From contig CAJVPP010000001.1 in assembly GCA_910592005.1 (NCBI GenBank), positions 33,043 through 97,042 on the forward strand: a DNA stretch of 64,000 nt, read 5' to 3'. This stretch comes from Funneliformis mosseae (taxonomy: Eukaryota; Glomeromycota; Glomeromycetes; Glomerales; Glomeraceae). The notes under the pieces are model-generated. The model saw only the letters and a program-made list of their open reading frames with translations. It searched no databases and was not told where the DNA came from. This document shows, piece by piece, positions 35,876-48,339 of this stretch (position 1 is its first letter; the number at the start of each line of letters is the position of its first letter). A program made the translations under genes and the position numbers.

Positions 35876-38800
35876 GGCTTTCGGAGAATCCCTTTACTAA
35901 GTAAGTTCTTATACACTAAAGTTAATCGATCGATATAAAATCTACCTACATACAAGTCTGATTTCGGTATTTGCCGAGTCTAATTTTCCCAAGCGCGAGG
36001 GTTTTTTTGATGATGTTCGGATTACGCACCCTTAAAACGCCTTTTTTACTTATAAAAACAATCCTTTTTAAAGATGAACTTTTTTTTAATATAAATTAAC
36101 ATGAAAATGGTATATATATAAAAAAAAACAGCAAAGCCCCCCCCCCCCCCCCCCCCCAAAAAAACCATGAAATCGGTAACGGAGCAACTCTATTCCTTTT
36201 ATCCATATTCAACCCCCACTTTAACTTGAGAAGAACCTATTAAATTACGTGTCAACCTCAAAGATAGCGTGATTTTACAAATTTTCCGAATGTAATGTGA
36301 CACTACTTTTTATACTTGTGATGTCAATGTCAATATAATATAATCTGATGGTTTTGTATTGAAACAATATTTCAAAAAGAACAACATCAATCCCTATTGA
36401 TTTTCCTCCGAGTCAAAAAAATAAATAAAGTAAAAATAAAATAAAAATTCAGGTATCGAACAAATATATATATCGATCACTTGTGCAACTGATCCAATGC
36501 ATATCAATTTGTCCTTTTTCGCGTGTTATCAATTATTGAATTGGGATTTATTTGGTTTAGGAACATATCAAAATAAATTTATAAATTTTTTAATTTTGAA
36601 GTCCTTTGTTTAAAAATTAAAAATTTGATCACATTCTCGTTACAGATTCACAACACACATTCATTGATCAAGGATCATATCTTTTTGCATTATCGTTATC
36701 TATTGATTCATTTTCAAATGCACTTTCTATTTTGGTAATGACAATAAATATTTACATTCATGGAACGATCAAATGCGTCGCACATAATAAATTATTAATT
36801 CATTCATTGCTAAAAAAAACAATTAGTAGGTTAGGTTTAAGCTTAATTGTAGGACTGGGGAGAGGGGAAATAATATGAGAAAAAGTTTGCCGTGCTTCCG
36901 TAAACTAGGGTTAAGAGAGGGTAAATCCACAACAATCATTGGTTACTCACAACTTTTACTAGTTAATTAACCAAATGCGGGCCAGCGTCTGACAAATATT
37001 TATGATTCGATGGGGGAGTATAAACCGATGCACTTAATATTTTTATTGCGAATAAAAAGAAGTTTGCAAAAAACCATTGGGTGTTGCTTTTAAGACGGTA
37101 AATTTGTATGTAAGGTAAAAAAAAGACCTTACTTTTATCTGATCCAATCATTCGACCAAATAACAAAGAAGAAAGTAAATATGATTATAAATGGTGGGAA
37201 GGTGTTGTAACCCTCGGAATGTTCTGCGCCGTGAATTCTTATATATCCTGATTTTCAGGGCTATTTTTATATTTATCTCTTTTTTTTTTTATATATCACA
37301 GAATATTTTTTCGTTGGGGGCTTGGGGTTGTGATTAAGATGATATCATTTAACATCCAAATGTAGATATGGAATAACCGATCATGTGATCAATGGTGTGA
37401 CAGCAATAGGAAATGTCTGAAGTTTCTTTCATGGATTAGGTAATGATCTACCGGAAGGACTCGGCTAGATTTGCCTGGATTCGTCTAGAAGTTGAGTGAA
37501 ATCACAATATTTTTCGTTAGTCATGATGAATTCTTTACGTGTGGAAAATTTCAAACAATATGAAAGGATTCGATCATATGGTTTTTTCTTTCGTCGCTGT
37601 AAATACGCGCCAAAATGACATTTATGCTTTGTAATTTTATTGATGAAACTTCCGGAGGAATAAAACATAAAAATAAAAACGATTGTCCATATAAACGTTG
37701 CCAGATATGGGTCACTAGCCACAGTTGCACTATTGAAAGATCAGATATCACCGTCACACAATTCAATTTTTTCAAGTGATTCAAAAATATCATACATTTA
37801 TTCTATTTTTAAGAAGGAGATGTAAATATTTAATACAGAATACATTGAATACATTACCTTATCCAAAAGTCATTGATTTCAATGGGTATCCCGAATAAAA
37901 TAACACTACAAAATCCATGAATAGCATGAATAGCCAAGTGGCATCATGTCGTTTAGGACTTGATAATAAAAATAACCAAGAGTTTGTGACCTCTCTCTCT
38001 TTGTTTATTATCCAAATAAAGAAACTTTATGAACGTTACCCGAAATTTTTAATTGTTTCCTGTAATGATTTCTTTTTATGAAATCAACAGCGCACCGGAG
38101 GTCCTTATTTGATTTAAAGAATAAACTTACACGTTGTCAATGCAAGAAAACGAACAAGTTTTTTATTGTAACTTCTGTTAAAGGAAAGATTTGGACTTTA
38201 AGAGTTCATTTATTCCGTGAATGTATGTATGTACATAATTCAAAACGCATTTGAAAATAAAACGTTTATTTTTTTTTCTTCTGTTCCATTTTAAGAAAAC
38301 AGATTTTAGATCGTTAAATGGGTTATATGGGTGATATTAAAATCATTGACAACAAAATGACTTGGGTAAAACAAATATGTATACAATTATCTCATTAATG
38401 CGAAATTCGGGTCTAAAGTAGACGCAAAAGATCCACAATCAGGATATCAATATAAAATTACCAACTTTTATATTTAGGAAATAAAATCCCTTATTTCGAT
38501 ATTTAGGGTAACAGTATCTAAGGTGAAAAGGTTGTTAATGAGAGTTTTTTTTTTTTTTTCTTTTCTTTAAATTAACAAAACATTAAAAAAAACGTTTTAA
38601 TTTGGTTCATTATTATTATGGGGCTGTGAATCGTTGTTATTAACTTAATAGGAAATTCATTGACAAATTTCTGAGCCACTGTAATTCAAGCCGGTAAATA
38701 TAGTTCTGGTCTGAATTTTTGAAAAATAAAACAAAAAAAAATTGCGGTATAAACGCTCAAGGTCTTCTCATGTAAAAAGAAAATTTGGATATATCACAAT

Positions 38801-38993
38801 TGTTTTCACGTGAAAATTCTTTATTCAGTGAGAAATTATTTAAAATTATTTAAGAACGCACAAATTTACCAAAAAAAAAAAAAGACACGTGAAAACTTGG
38901 TTATCTATTTATAACCTCGGATTTTTTCTCATCATTTTCTTTTTTACTTTTTATTTTACTAAATTTATTCATTAAAAACATTACACAATAAAA
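34888..38993. other. 4.1 kb gene-free region
   Basis: No convincing gene or RNA gene. It contains a C20-21 tract (36,137-36,157), A/T homopolymer junctions (35,380-35,420), long T runs (35,690-35,710 and 35,849-35,875) and mixed single-copy-looking sequence. The 3' part is the upstream region of the DDHD phospholipase gene. Confidence 0.5.
36137..36157 (+). repeat. Poly-C tract
   Basis: About 20-21 C in a row followed by an A run. Striking in this AT-rich genome. It may form a quadruplex on the minus strand or be an assembly artefact. Confidence 0.75.
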
Positions 38994-41933
38994 ATGAACG
39001 ATGAAGCCGAAAAAGCTCCAGAAAAAATACCCGAATTAATTTGTGATTCCCCAGATTATCCAGAATTAAAAGCTCGATGGTAATTAATAAATGATTTCAT
39101 AACCTTCCAGTTAATTTAAAATGCTATTTATGAAATTTTCCGTGTTCGTAGGTTTCATGCAGTTGATTTTCCAATATTTGATCCCTTGTCGAATACACAA
39201 CAAGATGAAGATAAGTATCCAATTGAATGGATACCATTCTCAAAACGAGATTCTAACGCATTAGAAAATGCATTTAAAGCTGGGAAAATCAAAGAGAAAA
39301 TCCCAGTAAATGAAGATTTCTTGTTTGAGGTTGATATTGAAGATCGAGAGATCATGCCGGTATGCAATAAAAGAATCTTTAACGCTTTAAAAAATCATAA
39401 ATCAAGTCTAATCTTGTTGTCCTTAAGGTTTATTGGTCCGGACCTATTTATACGGTAACGCGTGCAACATGGTTTTTTCAGAATGAATTAGGTAAAATTA
39501 TTCCATGTGATGAGAACCTAGCATTACAGTTAGAAAAAGGATATATGTAAGTTGTGATAAATTATTACCTTTTTTTTTTTTTTTTTTCCTAATAATAATA
39601 ATCTTTTTTGTTGTAGTGATCAAGAAGCATGGGTTCCACAAGTAGAAATTATAGGACCAGATGGAAGTATTAAAGTTATACCGAGGCCCGATAAAAAATA
39701 TAATTTAACTGGAAGATTAGCATCACAATATGTTATTTACGCCACACCAACAACTGCTTGGATGATAAAGTTAGTTAATAAATACAATCAATTTTTTCTT
39801 TTTTTTTATTTAATAATTAATTTTTTTTTTTTTTTTTTAGGGATGACCTAACAGGACAATTATCAAAATCAATTTTTTCAACATTTTCCGGCGGAGTAAA
39901 TTTAGGAGGATTAAGATTATTTAGAGGATATAATGAAGTAGAAAAGTTTACTTCAAAAAAACCAAATTTAGATAAAATTAATGATTGTTATGACGAAGAT
40001 ACTCCCGAAGCTAGAAAGAGAACATTGGAAAAAAAGCGACAATTACAAGAAACCGAAGATTTTTGTGTTGATGCGAGCGATGAGATTAGAGAGATTGATC
40101 ACCTAATTCTAGTCATCCATGGGTAAGGAATTGATTGGTTTCTTTTTTTTCTTTATATGTCGTGGTGTTGTAATCAATATGTTGAATTTTATTTAGGGTT
40201 GGGCAGAAATTGAGCGAAAGGTCTGGGTATACGAATTTTGTTCATGGTAATGTAAACTTTTCTCCTGTAATGATATTATTATATTTTTTTTTATGCAGAT
40301 TATTTTATTGAAGAGCGTATATTTTTAATAAAGAGGTGAATGTTTTCCGAAAGACGTTAAAGCGTACATATTCCGCAAATCCACCACAAGAGTGTATCGC
40401 CAGACTTCCACCAAACTATGAAAAGAAAAAGGATTCCCAAGTTGGTAATGGAATTCAAGTACTTCCTATTCACTGGAGGCGAGAAATTAAGGTAATTTAT
40501 ATATATATATATATATTTTTTTTTACGTGCCCAAATTTTATTTAATGAAATATGATTCGATTTTATTTTATTATTTATTTTTTACTTAAAGTTTGGGGTG
40601 GCATCTGAAGATGATGATATGCGAGATCTTGAAGGAGAATGTACGCTTGATGACATGACATTAGATGGAGTTCCAGGTTTAAGAATGTTTATGTCTGACG
40701 TGTTAATGGATGGTATTAAAATGAATTAGTTTTAATCGTTTATTGTTGTCACCTTAAAATCGATTCGAATATTTCTAAACGGATATTTTTATCTTATTTT
40801 ATATAGTTTTGTTATATATGACACCAAACTATAGAGAACAAATGCTACTAACGGTCACCAAAGAAGTGAATAGGGTATATAATTTATTCTTGGAACGCAA
40901 TCCAAAATTTAAAGAGAAAGGAAAGGTTTCGATTTATGGTCATTCACTTGGATCATTATTAGCATTTGATGTATTATGCCATCAACCGCCATTATTTAAT
41001 TCATCAAATGCTATATTTGGAATATTTGATGAAAGATCTCAACACAAAGTTAATGGAAATGATGAAAGTGAAGTGAAGAATTATGAGGATATTGTTAAAT
41101 TAGATTTTCCCGTTTGGAATTTTTTTGCGGCAGGATCACCTATAGGATTATTTTTGATGCTTAAAGGACTTAAAGTCGGTTCTAGAAAGTATTTGGTGAA
41201 TCCAAAGAATGGAGACGAATCAAATGAAGCTGATCATAAAAAGTTCAAGGCTTCAACATCAATACCTTATTGTTACCCTGCAGTAAAGAATATATATAAC
41301 ATATTTCATAGAACGGATCCGATCGCGTACAGATTAGGTACGAATAATTCTAATTTAAATTGATTTTTCTTAATTTATACGGTGAGACTGACCAACTTAC
41401 CTTTTTTTTTTTTTTTTTTTGAAATTGAAGAACCGCTTGTATCTCGTAGAATCGCATCTATGGGTCCAGCGTTAATTCCTTATAACAAGGGAGGTCTAAA
41501 AGGAGTTACATTAGGAATATCCAAAAAGACCACGAATTTATTTTCAGCAGTTAAGGCATCGTTATTATTTACAAAGAAATCAAAAGCATCAAATTCATCA
41601 TCATCGGCGACAAATTCGAGGTCTGGTTCAATGGATATCTCAAGGAAATCGCTAGATTCTACAAGTGAACAGAGAAAACAAAGTTCTATCGGAAATTCAA
41701 AAGTTAATGATGGTTCAGATATGCCATCATTTGAAGATTTAAGTGGACCAGATAAACTTAAAAGCCTAAACTCCACAGGTAGAATTGATTATTGTTTACA
41801 AGAAGGTATATTAGATATTGCTTACTTTACTGCGATTACCGTGCATCTTAATTATTGGTATGATCATGATGTGGCTTATTTTATCTTGAGAGAAGTATAT
41901 GGAAATATTTATGATGATGGGAACGATGCTTAA
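38994..41933 (+). CDS. DDHD-domain phospholipase (PA-PLA1 family)
   Basis: Ten inferred exons: 38994-39079, 39152-39359, 39428-39546, 39617-39769, 39841-40122, 40197-40246, 40334-40491, 40592-40712, 40807-41337 and 41431-41933, joining to 736 residues. The N-terminal part carries a WWE-like region (RWFHAVDFPIFDP, IPFSKRDSNALENAF, VYWSGPIYTV). The lipase core has LILVIHGVGQKL and the nucleophile elbow YGHSLGS with Ser439. The C-terminal DDHD domain includes FFAAGSPIGLF, FHRTDPIAYRLEPL, GRIDYCLQEG and YWYDHDVAYFIL. A Ser-rich insert (residues about 600-660) interrupts the DDHD domain. The family hydrolyses phospholipids, mainly phosphatidic acid, at ER/Golgi or mitochondrial membranes (known; yeast relative YOR022C). 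The acceptor of exon 7 is the least certain border. Confidence 0.92.
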
Positions 41934-42578
41934 TTACGGGCAAGTTGGGAAAATGTCATCATATTGGTGCTGTTATTAAAGTAAAGATGAACGTAATTTC
42001 ATGCATGTAAAAAGTATTTATTCGTTTATGTATATAATCTATAATCTATTTTGAAATGAATGATACACAAAATTATCAGATGTTTTAATATATACAAAAT
42101 ATAACATTCCAAAATAAACGTTAGAATTACGGATACACTAATGGCATTTCATGAAAAGTATCTATGGATGGTAAAAAAGTATATCATCTTGATTCAAAAG
42201 AACAGTGAATCTAGAAAATGCATCGAATAAATCCATTTTTTTGCTTGATCTGAAACAACGTTTGATTTTTCCGTGAGTTTTTATTCCGTTTAACTTTCTT
42301 TAATTAACGCTCCAATACAAATTTTAAAGAGGAGTAAATTAACATTGTTTACATTCGCCAATTCAAAATCTTTGCGTATGAGTAAACTGAACAGATGCTT
42401 CTTTCATAAGCTATTTTTCTAAATCTGAAGTTAAGGAATCAACATCTCCACATATCATTACCGATTGTTCGGCTCTACCGCATATTCTCACAAGATGTAC
42501 AAATAAGATTTCTACTTACTGTCAACAAATTTCAAAAAATCTGTACTTTCACAGAATATGGTAGATAATTTTCAAAAT
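41934..42578. other. 3' flank of the DDHD gene and compartment border
   Basis: Mixed non-coding sequence downstream of the phospholipase stop. No gene recognised. From about 42,700 the sequence changes back to the extremely AT-rich repeat compartment. Confidence 0.5.
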
Positions 42579-42684
42579 TTTGGCCTGATTTAGGATTTGC
42601 AATCATCGTAATGCTGGCTGACATTAAGTTTGGCCAGAATTATGCAAGATCAGCCAACATTACGATTCGCAAATTCTGGCCAAA
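42579..42684. mobile_element. Short palindromic MITE, TTTGGCC ends
   Basis: About 106 bp that folds almost completely on itself. The left arm begins TTTGGCCTGATTTAGGATTT and contains CATCGTAATGCTGGCTGA; the right arm, read on the other strand, begins TTTGGCCAGAATTTGCG and contains ATCGTAATGTTGGCTGA. There is no coding capacity. It marks the border between the gene block and the right-hand repeat compartment. Confidence 0.75.
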
Positions 42685-42689
42685 TTACA

Positions 42690-44330
42690 GATTTTATAGA
42701 ATTAAAATGCAGAATTCATTCGTCCCTATAGTCAATCCATTGCTTATCAAAAATATGCATATATTAATCAGTGTGATTGATATTTTTATATATATCTATA
42801 TATTAGTATATTATATTCAAGTAAATTATATATTTCAAAGAAAAAACTTTTTTTCATAACTTTTAATATATATAAAATTTATGAAAAACAAAAATTATTT
42901 TTAAAGAAACTTTTACTTTATTATTATTTTTTATCAAAACATGTCTAACATAATCCTAAATACTTCAAAAACTTCTTTATGAAAAATCTTTAAGACTTAA
43001 AATTTGAAGTTTTTATTATACTAAAAATCAAAAAAAGAAATATCACTATCATCAAGTTTCTTTCTTTTCAAACATCTGAAATTTTTGGCTTATTTGCCAT
43101 CTTAATATTGAATTTGATAAAATCTTTTTAGATAATATTATTTTACAAAACAACTTTCTTAATAATAATTTTATTGAAAATATTATAAAAACTATTTCTT
43201 ATATTATACATGAAACTGAAACAAAAGATCATAAAACAAAAAAAAATATTTAAAAACTTATTACTAATACTTTGTTAATAGCAAACTCAATCTAAGAAAA
43301 TGAAGATATTGTTTCTTTATCAAATGATAAAAAATTTATTTATAATATGAATACTTATCGTCATTTTCAAAATAGTGTGATTTTTAAAATTACAAAAATA
43401 ACATTAATAAAAAAAATTCAAATTTCAAATTTCAAATTTTATGTAATATTAAGATCTGGCCAATTATATACTGACATAATTAAAATTTCACATTAAATTT
43501 TTTTTCACATAAAAATGTCTTCTATTTCAATTCTACCAAGAAACTATTAAATTGACATTTGTTTTGTATGTTAATTATGCATATATTGTGGTATAAATTT
43601 GATATTAGATAACTATAATTGTAATAAAGACATCAAATCAACTAAAAATAATTATTCTAATATATTATATTTTTGAAATTTAATTTACAAATTGAACAAA
43701 ATACATGAAAAATGAAAAATACCTTATTGTATAGCAACTAAAATTATGGTTATAAATTGAACATGAAATTGTTACATCATTTTACACTTTGTTTCACATA
43801 TAATAGTCAAATTAATTGAGAATGCTAAAGTAGTTGATAAAGAACAAAAAAAAAAATTTTACCAACTAAAGATAACTCTTCTCAAAAACAATTATAAATA
43901 GAATTCAAATTATAAATACCTATTAAATAAAATAAACAAATATTATCTTCTGTAATAGTTAGTTTTATTTTAGAAAATCCAAGTTTTATTAAATTTAAAA
44001 ATAAATTTAAAATACATATCTGTGAATAAGTTGGGTTGGTTTATTAAGATAAATGTAATTTGGTATATAAATCAAGTTCAAAAAGTAAAGTTAAAATACT
44101 TTTGAATAGTGAAGAAGCATTTGTAAAATTTTTGAAAAATTATCAGATTATGGTATTAGGAAATAAAAAAGAAATTTTTATCATTACACTTAAAGAATCA
44201 TTCAAGAAACATTTCTATCAGATATTTATAATTTTATAATTTATTGTTTATTTTAAAAATTATTTATTAAATTATTTTATATTGTTAAATTTTGTTTGTA
44301 GGATGAAGTTTCAGAACAAAAATCTGATAA
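42690..44330. other. AT-rich stretch with weak coding-like traces
   Basis: Very AT-rich and stop-dense. A minus-strand stretch at 43,020-43,110 reads like part of a protein (KRKKLDDSDISFFDF ending in a stop) and starts near a Met at about 43,105, but I cannot link it to a gene. Nothing else is recognised. Confidence 0.4.
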
Positions 44331-44335
44331 TGAAT

Positions 44336-45127
44336 TGAAAATGAGAATCATTCTCATCAAAAAACTAAATCTAATAAACTAACAGTATCAAAAAAATGTG
44401 TTAAAAATCATATATCAAAAGAGGCTAATTTAGATAAAAATGAAGTATTAATTGGATCTTATGTGATGAAATTAAATGACAAATATATCTGTAATATTAA
44501 AAACCATAAATACTATTTAATTAAAGGTATTCGTCATTTATTTTTAAACAATTTTGCAATCAACTTATGGGCCAAGGAAATTGTATGTAATTTTTAATAA
44601 TTATTATATATTAAATATATTAAATTAATTTGTTAATTAGTATTTTTTTATTATAGATAAATAAGAATGCAAATTTAAATACCCTTCTAATCATACTTTA
44701 TTTAGTATGATGTATTCAGTAAAAAAAATTCTTTATTTAATGAATTTACTCAATTGTATCAATTGTTACATCTATCACCATCATACATTTAACACTGTTA
44801 CCTTTATCACATAATAATTCTGATTATAATTCTGATATCTAAAGTAGATTATGTAATTTATCATTAACTTTAGATTATAGTTTATTTTCACATATATTAG
44901 ATTATAATTTACCAAAGAAAGTTGTATCAACTATGAAAGATTTTTTAGAAGGATTAGATAAAGAATTTAGTGATAGTTAATTTACTTATTATTTGTCTAT
45001 TTTTAAAGAACAAGAAATTCATGTTAATTATCTTATAAAATTATCAGATTCTGAATATATTTTGATGAGTGTAACAATTATTAGACATAGGCAAACATTA
45101 TGTGATAAAGTAAAAAAATATGAATAA
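44336..45127 (+). pseudogene. Degenerate gene with C-terminal SAM-like domain
   Basis: A first exon (about 44,336-44,585) is open for about 80 codons, with HKYYLIKGIRHLFLNNFAIN and a GTATGT donor. After a roughly 70 bp intron, a second exon runs to TAA at 45,125-45,127. It has an early frameshift and a few in-frame stops. The final 75 codons read MKDFLEGLDKEF, YYLSIFKEQEIHVNYLIKL, SDSEYILMSVTIIRHRQTL and KVKKYE, which fits a sterile alpha motif (SAM) fold, a protein-protein interaction module. Positions where a SAM domain usually has Gly (LG-V and IGHR) are Ser and Arg here, each explained by one G-to-A change. The upstream part of the gene is not recognised. It is tail-to-tail with the transposase at 45,237. 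Confidence 0.6.
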
Positions 45128-45236
45128 TAATTTTTTTTTGTATGTATTTCATTTTATTTAATAGAATAAAGAGCATTGGCATTATAATAAATAGCTTATT
45201 TGTATATATTTTTAACAAAATTTTAAGTGTAAAATA

Positions 45237-46340
45237 TTATATATCATAAACTGATTCTTTAAAATACTTTTTTGCTATTTCTGGTATAGTTTAAACTAAT
45301 GCAACTAAAATTAAGTATACTGAATCAAAATGATTTATAAGATCTCTATATTTTTTTAACCAGAACTTTAATGCTGAAAAAGCTGTTTCAATTAGATTGA
45401 AATCCAGTGAATAGGAAGGTAAATAAAGTATTCTACTATTAATATCTTCTATTACTGTAACTAAATTATTGTTATAATATACGTGTATATTATTCATAAC
45501 TAATACACTATACTTAGCTAGATAAGGATTTATTTGATTTAGCTAATTTAAAATAAATAAATAATATCATTAATAAAAAAAAGGTTTAAATTATTATAAA
45601 TAATAATAATATAAATCCTTATTACTACTTATATTAAAATAAAAATTTGAAATCTTTCTTTATTATAACTTTCTTCTATAATATTAATAGCAATAAAACC
45701 TTTTAAAGATAATGCTAGCAAAATGGTATAATGCTTTTCTCTAATAAAAACAATGCTTTTTTTAGCTCTAGTATTGATAAGAGAATAATCATATAACCTG
45801 ATAAGTGTTCTCTCATCTTTAGCTATTTCATTAATGAAAATTAACTATTCAGAAATGTAATTATTCCAATATTATATAAATAAATTTTACACAATGCTGC
45901 ACTTTATTTTTGATTGCTTTTTGTATTTTCTTTCTTATTATATCATAAAATTGAAGAGAATATCATAATATTGATACAGAAACTAATTTTCCTATTCTTT
46001 GTTCTATTTCATATATCAATTCATCAAGGTACCAATCTACTTTATTTTTAACCAAACTTTCTAACATCTATAAATCATAAATTTCATAACCAATTAATTA
46101 TTATACAATAAAAGCAATTATTTAAAATAATTACTAACATATCTTGTGTTATAAATATTTTTCTTCTTCTTACTTTACAACAAATAGATCTTTCATATAT
46201 CTCTACTTTTTAAAAATTTTACAGACTTTATTTATAGCATCTTCACTAATATATATTTTTTTAGCAATTTATTTCTGTGTAAAACCCTCAGCTTAATAGC
46301 AAATAATACGTTATTTCAGATCTTTACTTAGACTTTTTCT
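45237..46340 (-). pseudogene. DDE_3-type (IS630/Tc1-like) transposase, decayed
   Basis: Minus-strand pieces in order: an N-terminal helix-turn-helix (LSKDLK, then AEGFTQK, IAKKIYISEDAINKVCKI) at about 46,340-46,160; a second region with VDWYLDELIYEIEQR near 46,050; a catalytic part with RTLIRLYDYSLINTRAKKS and FIREKHYTILLALSLKGF near 45,800; and the end, SRILYLPSYSLDFNLIETAF then FWLKKYRDLINHF (45,500-45,300). These match the DDE_3 transposases. The second catalytic Asp, expected in V(M)DN, is Asn (LVMNN), a G-to-A change; the third acidic residue (FNLIE) is kept. Many stops at Gln, Trp or Arg positions and at least one intron interrupt the frame. The terminal repeats could not be placed. Confidence 0.8.
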
Positions 46341-46344
46341 TATT

Positions 46345-48335
46345 CTTAATAAGTATTAATATACTTTAATTTTTTAAAAAAAATTATTAATTTAGAAAAG
46401 AATTTATTAAAATTATAAAATTCATAAAAATTTGCTGAAATTTGCTCAGTAAAAGCACTTCTTTTTGTAAATTTGAAGAAAAAAAACTGTCTTATACTTA
46501 TAAAACTTAGATTTAACAAATAGAAACTTTATATTTTGTAACTGTAAAGAGAATCTGCAGTATTTATTATATGCTTAAAAAAAGTTTCATAAAATTCAAA
46601 AAATTTGTGAACTTTTACTATTATGTCATATGATTGAAGATCATACTATTTTAAAAATAGCGATAAATAATGATGATATACAAATAGATAAAGATAATAC
46701 TAGACATAATCATCTTTTCACTTTTTTTTCTTTTATATTTTCTTTTTTTTTTAGCACTATCAATAATATTATTTTTAGATATTGTTCTTATTTATGAAAA
46801 TAATTTTGCTAAATTTACAGATCAGTATTTATAAATCATATACAATTTACTACTAGTAGATATAATAATATAACTATATCAAAATTAACAAATAAATAAC
46901 TTAAGATATTAATAAATAAATAACTTAATTTTTAGATGTATTATTCCCTATAAAAAATTATTCTGTGATTTAAAATTACATTTTATTTCTATAAATATAT
47001 CATATTTCTAGAACTTATAGTTAAAAACATAGAAATTATCTTGAATTACCTAAATTTTTAGTTATTTTTTTATAAATATATTAGATTAACAGAATTTTTA
47101 CAGAAATCACAGATAAAATTTTTTATAGGGATTATATAAATCTAAAAAGAAATAAAAACAAATATGAATTCACTTAAGAATGATTTATATCATATTATCA
47201 AAAATTTCTCTCATATAATAATAAATAATAAAAAAGTTATGTATTTATCTTAATACTTGCTTTATAATTAAAGATAGTTCCTATAATTATTTCAAATTTT
47301 AATTGAGTTGCAACTTAATTATACTATAAGAAAATTTATTTACATTAAAAGTTGCAATTCAATTGTACTATTTTTTTAATTATAGTAACTATTTTTATTT
47401 ATAATAAAAGAAGATAATAGAGATGATAAATTGAAAATTATTATGCAATATTTTTAAATATAAACTGGATTTCATTAATATTAATTAGCATTTTTACAAT
47501 GATAATACATAAATTTTTATGGAATTTAATAATAGAAAATTACTTTTGAAAATGATAGACAAAGCATTATTATAATAACTAAATATACCATTCAATTTAG
47601 AATGTAAAAATATTTTAGTATTAATAATAACACATCTATTTATAAACTTAAAGCTATTCTGTTTCATATTACATAATATTATATTTACTATATTTTCTCA
47701 TACTATAATATAATAAAAAATATTGAAAATAAATTTAAAAACTATTATGACTTTGTTGAAACCTTACATTTTGAAAAATATATTATAAATACTTTAAAAT
47801 ATAACAGACATATGGCAGATGTATTTCTGTTAACTCTATTTTAACTTGATATCAAAAATATGTTAGAAATATAATTTAATAATATTTTTAATTATATATC
47901 ATAAATATACCAAACATATTATAATATAATATGATAATAATATTTTTATTATATATTAAAAATATATTAAATATATAATATTTTTATTGTATACTGAAAA
48001 TATGCTAAAAATATAATAAAGCTAAATAAAAAATATATTATAATAATCATTAAAAATACAAAAAAATTGTATATTATAATTATCTAAATATTCTATCTAA
48101 TTTACTTATACTGCATTATAATAAAATTAATTTAGAATATAACTTTAATTGTTTTCATTATGCTTAGTATTAATTGTATATAAAATAAATATAAGGCATA
48201 TGATTGATAAAATTAATTAGAAAGATTCAGAACTAACATGACTCTTTAGACTTTTGAATATTATAAAACTGATATCCTAATATAAAATTAATGTAGTTCG
48301 TTATTTAAATTTAATTAAACAAATAAAATGTGTAA
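46345..48335. other. AT-rich stretch without a recognisable gene
   Basis: Stop-dense AT-rich DNA with no recognised motif, RNA gene or clear terminal repeat on either strand. Confidence 0.5.
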
Positions 48336-48339
48336 TATT

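Noticed and set aside
37465..37722. An 85-codon minus-strand frame with a hydrophobic stretch
   Set aside because: It could encode a small membrane protein, but a frame of this length is expected by chance here and an overlapping frame of similar length exists; no homology recognised.
40283..40320. An extra small exon in the DDHD gene after an ATGCAG acceptor
   Set aside because: It would require a 17 bp intron to rejoin the next exon, or it runs into a stop; a single intron 40,247-40,333 keeps the frame.
42611..42859. An 82-codon plus-strand frame at the compartment border
   Set aside because: Its first part lies within the palindromic MITE and the rest is AT-repeat DNA.
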